A stretch of DNA of 8,042 bases from CAZWRK01 sp964635875. GTDB taxonomy: Bacteria > Pseudomonadota > Gammaproteobacteria > Burkholderiales > Aquaspirillaceae. This document shows, in pieces, positions 1 to 7,700 of this stretch. The stretch is from positions 1 through 8,042 of the forward strand of contig CAZWRK010000162.1 in the NCBI GenBank assembly GCA_964635875.1, read 5' to 3'. A program made the translations under genes and the position numbers. The notes below the pieces were generated by a model. The model had not been told where the DNA came from. It was given only the letters and a program-made list of their open reading frames with translations, and searched no databases. Positions within the stretch are counted from its first letter, which is position 1, and every line of letters begins with the position of its first letter.

Positions 1-187
1 CCACCGCATCGGGCAGCAGATCATGCGCCTGCGCCAGCGAAGACACCAACCGCACGCCCTCAGGCAAAGCTTGACGCGCCCGCTCCGGCTGCCGCGACAA
101 CCCCGACACTTGATGCCCCTGCGCCACCCAGAACCGCGCTAGTTCGCGACCGATCAAACCCGAAATGCCTGTGATAAAAATATGCAT
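1..187 (-). CDS. TIGR01777/YfcH-like NAD(P)-binding epimerase family protein, N-terminal part
   Basis: The first 62 codons of a gene that runs off the left edge. The protein begins MHIFITGISGLIGRELARFW, a beta strand followed by a GxxGxxG nucleotide-binding turn (G-I-S-G-L-I-G) typical of extended short-chain dehydrogenases. The continuation (QGHQVSGLSRQPERARQAL, then a stretch ending near LLPDAV) resembles the TIGR01777 / YfcH subgroup, whose substrate is not established. I chose ATG at 187 because GGAAGG lies 8 nt upstream of it; an in-frame ATG at 193 directly abuts that Shine-Dalgarno and would only add two residues. The gene follows the alkylation-repair gene by about 50 nt on the same strand and may be the last member of the same transcript. 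Only the Rossmann N-terminus is visible, so the family call rests on that part and the catalytic residues cannot be checked. Confidence 0.8.
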   Translation of the reverse strand, partial: MHIFITGISGLIGRELARFWVAQGHQVSGLSRQPERARQALPEGVRLVSSLAQAHDLLPDAV

Positions 188-241
188 CGTCATCCCCTTC
201 CAAGGTTGAAGTCTAGGTATCGTGCAATGCACCACGCCGAT

Positions 242-1096
242 TCACAACATTTTGACCGCCTTCGCAGCCGCTCGAAGCTGCAAAGCCTCCGGCACACCTT
301 TTTTCGCGGGATGGCGCACCGCATGACGAATCAGCCAACGTGTTTCATTCGATGCGCCCTCATCCAACCAGCGCCACCCCGTCGCCAACACCAACGCCAA
401 ATGATCTTTGGCAATATCGCCCAAATGATTCGCGACGCTGCGCACCACATAGCGATCGGGGTCATCTTTGAGCGCCTCCAAAATTGGCAAAACCGGCGTC
501 GGGTCTTGAATCAAATTGGGAAGACGCATCGCCCACGGCAAGCGCGGCCGCGTCCCTTCTGAGCATAGCCGCCGAACGTGTGGGTCGGGGTCAAATACCC
601 ACTGATTCAAGTACGACAAAGTGCGCTCGGTGTCTTGCAGCAAAAAGTGACGGATGGAAAACTCCGCGCTAAAGCGCTTCGTCAGTTCATATTGCGCCTG
701 CATCGACACAGGAAACGGATCTTCACCGGCGTTATGCGCCGGATCAATACCGTATTGGGCGACAAAAAATACATGCGGTAGATAGAAAAACACCGCCAAG
801 CCCAGCTCATCGGTTCGCGACATCGGCGGCGTCAGCGAAGCCAGTAGAATCTCAATCGCGCGGGAATACGGCGTCGGCAGACACGCACGCAAAGCCGCCG
901 CAATCGCCCGCCCACGATCCATGATGCCCAGCGGTGCCAGCTCTGCCAACGCCATGTTCACAAAGCGTTGATGATCAAACGCGGGGTAGACCTCGGCGAT
1001 ATTGCTCGCCAAACACGACACCGCCTCGACATCCAAGACCGATGTTAACGGCACGCCTTTTTGGATGGATCGCGGGGCGGGAGGAAGTTTCAACAT
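242..1096 (-). CDS. AlkC-like DNA alkylation repair protein (HEAT-repeat DNA glycosylase family)
   Basis: A 284-residue, mostly helical protein resembling the AlkC/AlkD superfamily of HEAT-repeat DNA glycosylases, which remove N3- and N7-alkylated purines without flipping the base fully out. Family-typical segments are visible: ELTKRFSAEFSIRHFL (137-152), DPHVRRLCSEGTRPRLPW (171-188), a HEAT repeat around DPDRYVVRSVANHLGDIAKD (212-231), and NETRWLIRHAVRHPAKKG (250-267). The conserved SEGTRPRLPW block points to the AlkC branch (COG4335) rather than AlkD. It ends shortly after the last repeat, so it lacks the C-terminal Ig-like domain of some AlkC proteins and would be the short form. ATG at 1096 has AGGA 6 nt upstream and lies 8 nt after the kinase stop, so it is probably cotranscribed with the kinase. 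Glycosylase activity is inferred from family; I could not align the catalytic acidic residues exactly. Confidence 0.82.
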   Translation of the reverse strand: MLKLPPAPRSIQKGVPLTSVLDVEAVSCLASNIAEVYPAFDHQRFVNMALAELAPLGIMDRGRAIAAALRACLPTPYSRAIEILLASLTPPMSRTDELGLAVFFYLPHVFFVAQYGIDPAHNAGEDPFPVSMQAQYELTKRFSAEFSIRHFLLQDTERTLSYLNQWVFDPDPHVRRLCSEGTRPRLPWAMRLPNLIQDPTPVLPILEALKDDPDRYVVRSVANHLGDIAKDHLALVLATGWRWLDEGASNETRWLIRHAVRHPAKKGVPEALQLRAAAKAVKML

Positions 1097-1104
1097 TTTG
1101 GGTC

Positions 1105-3180
1105 CTAACGTTTCATTAACGACTCATTCGGGCTGACCGCGCCCTCATTCAACTCCGGTTCACACGGCAGCCACACACAAAAACATGCGCCGCCTTCGGG
1201 TTGATTGGTCGCGGCGATATGGCCGCCATAGCGCTCAACCAAACCCAAACACACCCACAGCCCCAAGCCCGTTCCATCGTGCTTGCTGGTAAAAAACGGA
1301 TCAAATACTTTGAGCAAATCCTCATCAGCAATCCCACGACCACTATCGCACACCGACAACCGCACCCCTTGAACGCCCTGCTCGACACTGTCCACGCTTT
1401 TTAAGGTCAACATCCCACCATCGGGCATCGCCTGCAGCGCATTCACCATCAAATTAATCAGCACCTGCAGCAACTCATAGCGGTTCACCAACAGACTGCC
1501 TTTAGCGTGCATTTCGCTACTGACCGCAATATTGGCGCGATTAAATTGGTGCTGCACCAACAGCAAACTATCTTGAAACACCTCCTGCGGCCGCACCTGC
1601 TGTAGATAGCCGGAATACTCGCTCGGCTTGGCGTATTGCAACAATTTGGCGACGATCAAGCGAATTCGCTGCACTTGCTCACGCAATAGACGGAATTCCG
1701 GCTCGACCGGCGAACCCGCCTCACCGAGCAGCTCTTGCATCAAATCGAGATTACCCTGAATCACCGCCACCGGATTATTCACCTCGTGCGCAATGCCTGC
1801 CGCCAACTGGCCGATTGCCGCCAGTTTTTCCGATTTAAACAGCCGCTGCTGCGCGGTCATCAAGGTGTGATTCGCCGCCGCCAATTCACGGGTACGCTCG
1901 GCCACTTTGTCATCCAAGGCGCTCGCCCAGCGGGTCAGTGCGTCATTTTGGGTTTGAATCCGCGCCAGCAAATCATCAAAATGCCATGCCAACATCGCCA
2001 ATTCATCGGGGTACGGCAACGCGCCCACCCGCGCGCCCAAATCGCCTGCGGCGACTTGCTGCATAGTACGGCGTAAGCGTTCCAAGGGTTGCACCACCGA
2101 CTGCACCACCTGCCAGCTCACCCACGCCGCAGCGGCCATCGCAATCGCAAACAGCGCCAACAATACCGCCAGCGCCAGCCACTTCGCCCACTGAAAAGGC
2201 TGTTCTGGGAAACCGACATAGAGCATCCCGACCCGCTGACCGGTGCTGTCCAATAACGGCTGATAGCCCGACACATACCAATCCGCCAACACCTGCGCCC
2301 GATCGAGCCAGTCTTCACCTCGCGCCAGCACCTTCTCAGCCACCTCCGCCGAAGCCCGCGTGCCAATCGCTCGCCCACCCTTTGGCAAAGACAGCGTAGT
2401 AGCAATCCGCACATCGCCTAAAAACAAGGTGGTCGCGCCCTGCGAGCGATTCGGCAAAGCATCCGGCGGGTACACCAAGTGCTGAATCCGATCGACAAAA
2501 CCAATATTGCGATTCAACAACATCCCGCCGACTAAGACCTGTTGCTGCGCCGGGATCGCATAAGCCGCATGCAGCACCAACCCATGCTCGCTCACAGCGT
2601 CGCGCGGAGATGTCGTGGGCAAAATCGACCTCAAAGGGATCCGCGCTTGTTCACGCAAGGCGGGTGACAACTGCTGCAATTCTTGTGGCGATAAACTGTC
2701 GAGCACCGCCCGCCCTTGCCCTTGAAGCGCTTGCGTGATCAACGACAACTTGGGATAAGGCGTAGACGAAGAGTGCAACAACGAGCTGGCCAAAACCTTG
2801 CCGTGTACATCGACCAGCAACAGGTAATCCAAGCCCATACTTTGCGCCCGCTCCGCCAGCAATACCTCCAATGCGCGCCCCCCGCCTTGACGCTGGGCGC
2901 TCACCAAGGCCTCTGACGTGGCGACCGCATCGACACTGCGACCGATTTCGGCTTTGACACGACCAAAATAGGTTTCGGCCACTGCCAAATCACTGCGCAC
3001 CTTAAACACCAGCAGCTCATGAAACGTCGCGCCGCCCCAGCCCGCCAGCAATAACAGTAACACCGGAAAGCCCACCACCAGCGGCAGCACAGCCAAAGCC
3101 ACAAAGCGATTGCGAATCGAGCGCGTCAGCGGCGAAATCAGACCCTGCCAACGCCGACTCATTCGCCCCACGCCAAACAT
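1105..3180 (-). CDS. Membrane sensor histidine kinase (Cache-HAMP-HisKA-HATPase)
   Basis: A 691-residue sensor kinase, presumed partner of the adjacent response regulator. Order of parts: short cytoplasmic N-terminus, membrane helix about 26-48, a large periplasmic region about 50-330, second membrane helix about 332-357, HAMP linker about 358-412, coiled coil about 413-450, then the kinase core. The periplasmic end (WYVSGYQPLLDSTGQRVGML, 301-320) resembles the closing strands of Cache_3-Cache_2 type small-molecule sensors. The H-box is AGIAHEVNNP with phospho-acceptor His465; the ATP lid motifs are N576/N580 (INLMVNAL), DSGRGI (612-617), DPFFTSK (627-633) and GTGLGL (636-641). No receiver or PAS domain is seen. 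ATG at 3180 has GGAG 5 nt upstream and overlaps the regulator gene by 22 nt; a second ATG at 3162 forms an ATGA overlap with the regulator stop and is a credible alternative (685 aa). The ligand cannot be read from sequence. Confidence 0.93.
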   Translation of the reverse strand: MFGVGRMSRRWQGLISPLTRSIRNRFVALAVLPLVVGFPVLLLLLAGWGGATFHELLVFKVRSDLAVAETYFGRVKAEIGRSVDAVATSEALVSAQRQGGGRALEVLLAERAQSMGLDYLLLVDVHGKVLASSLLHSSSTPYPKLSLITQALQGQGRAVLDSLSPQELQQLSPALREQARIPLRSILPTTSPRDAVSEHGLVLHAAYAIPAQQQVLVGGMLLNRNIGFVDRIQHLVYPPDALPNRSQGATTLFLGDVRIATTLSLPKGGRAIGTRASAEVAEKVLARGEDWLDRAQVLADWYVSGYQPLLDSTGQRVGMLYVGFPEQPFQWAKWLALAVLLALFAIAMAAAAWVSWQVVQSVVQPLERLRRTMQQVAAGDLGARVGALPYPDELAMLAWHFDDLLARIQTQNDALTRWASALDDKVAERTRELAAANHTLMTAQQRLFKSEKLAAIGQLAAGIAHEVNNPVAVIQGNLDLMQELLGEAGSPVEPEFRLLREQVQRIRLIVAKLLQYAKPSEYSGYLQQVRPQEVFQDSLLLVQHQFNRANIAVSSEMHAKGSLLVNRYELLQVLINLMVNALQAMPDGGMLTLKSVDSVEQGVQGVRLSVCDSGRGIADEDLLKVFDPFFTSKHDGTGLGLWVCLGLVERYGGHIAATNQPEGGACFCVWLPCEPELNEGAVSPNESLMKR

Positions 3181-4559
3181 TTTCGCTCCAGTGTTTTTCG
3201 TGAAATGCCCAGACGGCGAGCCGCTTCAGATTTATTGCCGTCACAAGCCGCCAACACCGCGCGCAGATGGCAGATTTCGACTTCTTCTAATGTGCAGGCG
3301 CTCTGATCCACCGCCATATCAACGGCCGAAGCTGAACGCAAAACCCGTGTGCAAGGCAGATCCTGCGGCACGTAGCCCATGATCAAAGAGCGCTCAATCA
3401 GGTTTTTTAACTCGCGGACATTGCCCGGCCAGTCATAGGCCATCATCGCCGCCAGCACCGCCGGCTCGACCTCAAGTGCGGCCACGCCCAACGACGGGCC
3501 GAGTAAATCCATAAAATGCTGAATCAAGGCGGGCAAATCTTCGGTGCGCTCCCGCAGCGGCGGCAACGATAGCTCTAAGACTTGCAGCCGGTAATACAAA
3601 TCGGCGCGGAACCGACCCGCTTCGACTTCTTGCGCCAAGCGTTTATTGGTCGCAGCAATCACCCGCACATCGACCTTAATTTCCTGTTCGGAACCAACCG
3701 GCCGAATGCGCCGCTCCTCAAGGACGCGCAATAATTTCGCTTGAATCGGCAAGGGCAATTCGCCGATCTCATCCAAAAACAACGTGCCGCCGCGCGCGTA
3801 GTAAAACAGCCCATCGCGACTGCCGACCGCACCGGTATACGCGCCTTTGACATGCCCAAATAGCTCGCTTTCGATCAACTCTTGCGCAATTGCCGCACAG
3901 TTGACCGGCACAAAACTGGCCTGCGCACGCGGGCTAAGCTGATGCAGCGCTCGCGCCACCACCTCTTTGCCGGTGCCGGACTCGCCCTGAATCAACACTG
4001 TTGACGGCATCGGCGCAAATCGCTGCAACAACTGCCGCAGCTGCGCAATGCTGTCGGATTGGCCGATCAGACCGTTGTCGCCCAAGCGGCTCCGGCTCGC
4101 GCGCGAGGCCAATTCACGGCGCAACACCCAGTTTTCCGCCTCCAGCCGCGCACGCTCAAAAGCGCGTTTTGCAGCGTTGATCAACTGCGCCAGCGAAAAC
4201 GGCTTCAGCAAAAAATCCGACGCACCCGCCCGCAAGGCATCAATCGCGGTTTCGACATCGGCAAACGCGGTCATCAGCATCACCTCGCTGTTCACCCCGC
4301 GCTCACGCAGCACTTTCAACCAATTCACCCCGCTCATACCGGGCAGCGAAATATCCAACACGATCAAATCAAAACGCTGCTGGGCCAATAAAGGCTCGGC
4401 CTCTTCGACGCTGCCCGCCGTCACCACCAAGCCGCAACGACTGTCCATCGCACGCTTAATAAAATTGACCATCCCCGGTTCATCATCGACCACCAAGACG
4501 CTATATCCGGCCCAAATTTTGGCGTTGGCCTCTTCGGTTTGTATGTGTTCCTGCGACAA
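3159..4559 (-). CDS. NtrC-family sigma-54-dependent response regulator
   Basis: A two-component transcription activator that works with sigma-54 RNA polymerase. Counting from the longest frame (TTG at 4592, 477 aa): receiver domain about 30-145 with acidic pair D36-D37, phosphorylation site D80, T108 and K130; AAA+ domain about 172-405 with Walker A GESGTGKE (203-210), the sigma-54-contacting loop as GAYTGA (250-255; the usual motif is GAFTGA), Walker B LFLDEIGE (271-278), and RADLYYRL (329-336) holding the usual arginine-finger region; Fis-type helix-turn-helix at about 452-471 (NKSEAARRLGISRKTLERK). I prefer TTG at 4559 (residue 12 of the longest frame, giving 466 aa) because GAAGGGAA sits 7 nt upstream, whereas TTG at 4592 has only a weak, very close AGGG. 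It is the first gene of the leftward block, overlaps the kinase gene, and is divergent from the formate dehydrogenase, its probable target (inference). Confidence 0.94.
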   Translation of the reverse strand: MSQEHIQTEEANAKIWAGYSVLVVDDEPGMVNFIKRAMDSRCGLVVTAGSVEEAEPLLAQQRFDLIVLDISLPGMSGVNWLKVLRERGVNSEVMLMTAFADVETAIDALRAGASDFLLKPFSLAQLINAAKRAFERARLEAENWVLRRELASRASRSRLGDNGLIGQSDSIAQLRQLLQRFAPMPSTVLIQGESGTGKEVVARALHQLSPRAQASFVPVNCAAIAQELIESELFGHVKGAYTGAVGSRDGLFYYARGGTLFLDEIGELPLPIQAKLLRVLEERRIRPVGSEQEIKVDVRVIAATNKRLAQEVEAGRFRADLYYRLQVLELSLPPLRERTEDLPALIQHFMDLLGPSLGVAALEVEPAVLAAMMAYDWPGNVRELKNLIERSLIMGYVPQDLPCTRVLRSASAVDMAVDQSACTLEEVEICHLRAVLAACDGNKSEAARRLGISRKTLERKCLAWGE

Positions 4560-4566
4560 AGCCCTA

Positions 4567-4574
4567 TTCCCTTC
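4567..4574 (-). promoter_or_regulatory. Ribosome binding site deciding a TTG start for the response regulator
   Basis: On the minus strand this reads GAAGGGAA and lies 7 nt before a TTG at 4559. No ATG or GTG occurs in frame between 4592 and the receiver domain that would serve better, so the regulator probably starts at an inefficient TTG codon. The alternative TTG at 4592 would place this site inside the gene. Confidence 0.5.
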
Positions 4575-4606
4575 ATGGACAAATTGACCCAATAACCCTG
4601 ATAGCG

Positions 4607-4650
4607 TTGCGACTATTTGTCCGTTTCAATCCGGCCAAACTGGCGACAAT
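4607..4650. repeat. Pair of imperfect 10-bp direct repeats, possible upstream activator sites
   Basis: TTGCGACTAT (4607-4616) and TGGCGACAAT (4641-4650) match at 8 of 10 positions, sharing the core GCGAC, and are 34 bp apart, roughly three helical turns. Relative to the predicted sigma-54 start at about 4724 they lie at about -117 to -108 and -83 to -74, where NtrC-type activators usually bind. A TTGTC at 4617-4621 also mirrors GACAA at 4645-4649. Two short copies are weak evidence alone, and binding by the adjacent regulator is inference. Confidence 0.35.
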
Positions 4651-4656
4651 CACCGC

Positions 4657-4669
4657 TAAGCCTTTGATT
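4657..4669 (-). promoter_or_regulatory. Predicted IHF binding site
   Basis: The minus strand reads AATCAAAGGCTTA, an exact match to the 13-bp IHF consensus WATCAANNNNTTR. It lies between the candidate activator repeats and the -24/-12 element, about -67 to -55 from the predicted start, which is the usual place for an IHF bend that brings a sigma-54 activator into contact with polymerase. The consensus is degenerate, so a match alone is not proof; the position strengthens it. Confidence 0.5.
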
Positions 4670-4696
4670 TTACTAGCACACAAAATCTTATCGCCC

Positions 4697-4713
4697 TAGG
4701 CATAGCAAATGCT
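4697..4713 (+). promoter_or_regulatory. Candidate sigma-54 (-24/-12) promoter for formate dehydrogenase
   Basis: TAGGCATAGCAAATGCT has GG at 4699-4700 and GC at 4711-4712 separated by exactly 10 nt, as sigma-54 promoters require, plus CA after the GG and TGC-T at the -12 box. Against YTGGCACG-N4-TTGCW the mismatches are A for T before GG, TA for CG in the -24 box, and A for the first T of the -12 box. Transcription would begin near 4724, giving a leader of about 51 nt. An NtrC-family activator gene next door supports the call. Confidence 0.5.
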
Positions 4714-4717
4714 ATGC
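4700..4717. repeat. Perfect 7-bp-arm inverted repeat overlapping the promoter
   Basis: GCATAGC-AAAT-GCTATGC is a perfect dyad with a 4-nt spacer. It covers most of the predicted -24/-12 element. It could be an operator for a separate regulator, or it may be partly accidental because the promoter element itself is embedded in it. It lacks a following T-run and lies before a gene start, so it is not a terminator. It does not resemble an FNR (TTGAT-N4-ATCAA) or CRP site. Confidence 0.55.
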
Positions 4718-4762
4718 AAGGGTATTGCGCGTCTTACGATGCGTCAAACGGATGAGACACAG

Positions 4763-4767
4763 AGGAG
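4763..4767 (+). promoter_or_regulatory. Ribosome binding site fixing the fdnG start
   Basis: AGGAG lies 7 nt before ATG at 4775. It decides against an in-frame upstream ATG at 4709, which would add 22 residues, sits inside the predicted promoter and would push the twin-arginine motif away from the N-terminus. Confidence 0.85.
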
Positions 4768-4774
4768 AATCAAT

Positions 4775-7700
4775 ATGGAAGTGAACCGGCGGCAGTTTTT
4801 CAAGCTGGGTGCCGCCCAGCTTGGCGCGTCCAGTCTGGTCGCCATGGGCTTTTCGCCCGGCACCGCCTTGGCAGAAGTTCGGCAATTTAAACTCATCGGC
4901 ACCAAGCAAACGCGCAATATCTGTACCTATTGTTCGGTGGGCTGTGGCTTGATCATGTACAGCATCGGCGACGGCGCAAAAAATGCCCACGCTGAAATCA
5001 TCCATATCGAAGGCGATCCCGATCATCCGGTCAGCCGAGGCGCATTGTGCCCGAAAGGCTCCGGCTTGTTGGATTTCATCCATAGCCCCAACCGCGTGCA
5101 ATTCCCCGAAGTCCGTGAACCGGGCAGCAAAGAATGGAAACGGATCAGCTGGCATGAAGCGATTACGCGCATCGCCAAGCACGTTAAAACCGACCGCGAT
5201 GCCAATATTCTCGAGAAAAATGCCGAGGGCGTCCCCGTCAACCGCTGGCTCAGTACCGGCGTATTGACCTGTTCCGCCGCGTCCAACGAAACCGGTATCC
5301 TGACCCAAAAAGTGATTCGTTCGCTGGGCGTGCTCGCGACCGATACCCAAGCCCGCATTTGCCATTCGCCAACCGTCGCGGCGCTCGCGCCTTCGTTTGG
5401 CCGTGGCGCGATGACCAACAACTGGGTCGATATCAAAAACGCCGATTTAGTGTTGGTGATGGGCGGCAATGCCGCTGAAGCACATCCAGTCGGTTTCCGC
5501 TGGGTCATCGAGGCGATGAAACAACGTGGCGCGAAGCTGGTGGTGGTCGATCCGCGCTTTAACCGTACCGCGTCGGTCTCGGATTTGTATGTGCCGATTC
5601 GCTCCGGCACCGATATCGTCTTCTTGGGCGGCGTGATTAACTGGTTGATCAATCACGACAAAATTCAATGGGAATACGTCAAAGCCTATACCAACGCCAG
5701 CTCGATCATCAGCGAAGGTTTCCACTTCGAAGACGGTCTGTTTAGTGGTTTTGACAGCGAAACGAATAAATACGACCGCAGCAGCTGGAACTACGAATTC
5801 GACGAAAAAGGGATGGTCAAAACCGACCCGACCTTGCAGCATCCGCGCTGCGTATGGAATCTGCTCAAAACGCATTACGCCCGCTACACGCCAGACGTGG
5901 TTGCCAACCTGACCGGCAGTCCGAAAGAAGCCTTCCTGAAAGTCTGTGAACTATTGGGCGCGACTTCGGTGCCCGACAAAGTCGCGACCGTGCTGTATGC
6001 GCTAGGCTGGACCGAACACACCGTCGGCACCCAAAACATCCGCACCATGGCGATCATTCAGCTATTGCTCGGCAATATCGGTATGGCCGGTGGTGGTATC
6101 AATGCACTGCGCGGCCATGCAAACGTGCAAGGCATCACCGATTTGGGCTTGCTCTCGACCAATCTACCCGGCTACATGCCACTGCCCAACGAAAAAAATC
6201 ACCCGACTTTTGCCGACTATCTCGCCAAAGTCACGCCGAAACCACTGCGTGAAGGGCAGATGAACTACTGGGGCAACACCTCAAAATTCTTTGTGAGCCA
6301 GCTCAAATGGTTCTGGGGTGACAAAGCCACCGCCGAGAACAATTGGGGCTTTGATTGGCTGCCGAAATGGGACAAGGTCTACGACACCTTGCACCTCACC
6401 GAGCTGATGTTCCAAGGCAAAATGAATGGCCTGATCGTACAAGGCTTTAACGCGATGGGCGCATTCCCCGACTCGAAACGCGTAGTCGAAGCCCTGTCGA
6501 AGCTGAAATATATGGTCGTGATCGACCCGCTCAAAACCGAAACCGCAAGCTTCTGGCAAAACCAAGGTGTCTTCCACGATGTGGATAGCGCCAAGATTCA
6601 AACCGAAGTCTTCCGCCTGCCTTCGACTGTCTTTGCCGAAGAAGATGGCTCGACTGTCAACTCGGGTCGTTGGATGCAGTGGCATTACAAAGGCGCAGAA
6701 CCGCCCGCAGAAGCCAAACCCGACGTAGAAATTCTCGCCGAGCTGTTCTTAGCCTTGCGCGATTTGTACACCAAAGAAGGCGGCAAAGTCGCCGAGCCGA
6801 TTTTGAATTTGGCATGGCCGTACAAGAACCCGTACAACCCGACCGCCGAAGAATTGGCGAAGGAAATGAACGGCAGCGCCCTCGCGGATGTGACCGACCC
6901 GAAAGACCCGACCAAAACGCTGGCGAAAAAAGGCGAGTTGCTTTCAAGCTTTGCGCATCTGCGCGATGACGGCAGCACCAGCTGCGCCTGCTGGATTTAC
7001 ACCGGCAGTTGGACGCAAGCAGGCAATATGATGGCGCGCCGCGACAACACCGACACCGGCTTGGGCTGTACGCCGGGCTGGGCGTTCTCTTGGCCTGCGA
7101 ACCGCCGCGTGCTTTACAACCGCGCCTCCTGCGACCCATCCGGCAAGCCGTGGGACCCGAAACGGAAAATCATCGGCTGGAATGGCGAAAAATGGGCTGG
7201 TGTCGATATCCCCGATTACAAAGCCGACGAGCCGCCAAACAGCGCCATGTCGCCGTTCATCATGACCGCCGAAGGCCAATCACGCCTGTTCTCGGTCGAT
7301 AAATTGGTCGATGGCCCCCTGCCAGAACATTACGAACCGATGGAAAGCCCGATTGGTGTCAACCCGTTGCACCCGAAAGTGATTCACAGCCCGACGGTGC
7401 GCCTGTTCAAAGGCGAACGTGAACGCTTAGGTGAAGCCAAAGAATTCCCGTATGTCGGCACCACCTATCGCCTCACCGAACATTTCCAAATGTGGACCAA
7501 AAATGTCCGCCTGAATGCCATCGCCCAACCAGAGCAGTTTGTCGAAATTGGCGAAGTGCTGGCGAAGGAAAAAGGCATCAAGATCGGCGACATGGTGCGG
7601 GTCAGCTCCAAGCGCGGCAGCATCGTGCTCAAAGCGGTGGTCACCAAACGGATCAAGCCGATGACCGTCAACAAACAAACCGTGCATCACATCGGCATCC

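Noticed and set aside
222..232. Short palindrome GTGCAATGCAC between the alkylation-repair and epimerase-family genes.
   Set aside because: Five-base arms with a 1-nt spacer cannot form a useful hairpin, there is no T-run, and such dyads are expected by chance.
182..562. A 126-codon open frame on the plus strand opposite the alkylation-repair gene.
   Set aside because: It is rich in Arg, His and Gln as expected for an antisense shadow, has no family resemblance and no good ribosome binding site.
4048..4587. A 179-codon open frame on the plus strand opposite the response regulator.
   Set aside because: It is antisense to the well-supported receiver and linker region, shows no recognisable domain, and is explained by codon bias of the real gene.
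4641..4656. TGGCGACAATCACCGC as a second sigma-54 promoter on the plus strand.
   Set aside because: GG and GC are separated by 11 nt rather than 10, and the -12 box does not resemble TTGC.
4709..4774. In-frame upstream ATG that would lengthen fdnG by 22 residues.
   Set aside because: It has no Shine-Dalgarno, lies within the predicted -24/-12 element, and would bury the twin-arginine motif; ATG at 4775 has AGGAG at ideal spacing and reproduces FdnG residue numbering.
4712..5365. A 217-codon open frame on the minus strand opposite the start of fdnG.
   Set aside because: It is antisense to conserved formate dehydrogenase sequence, would cross the divergent promoter region, and has no family resemblance.
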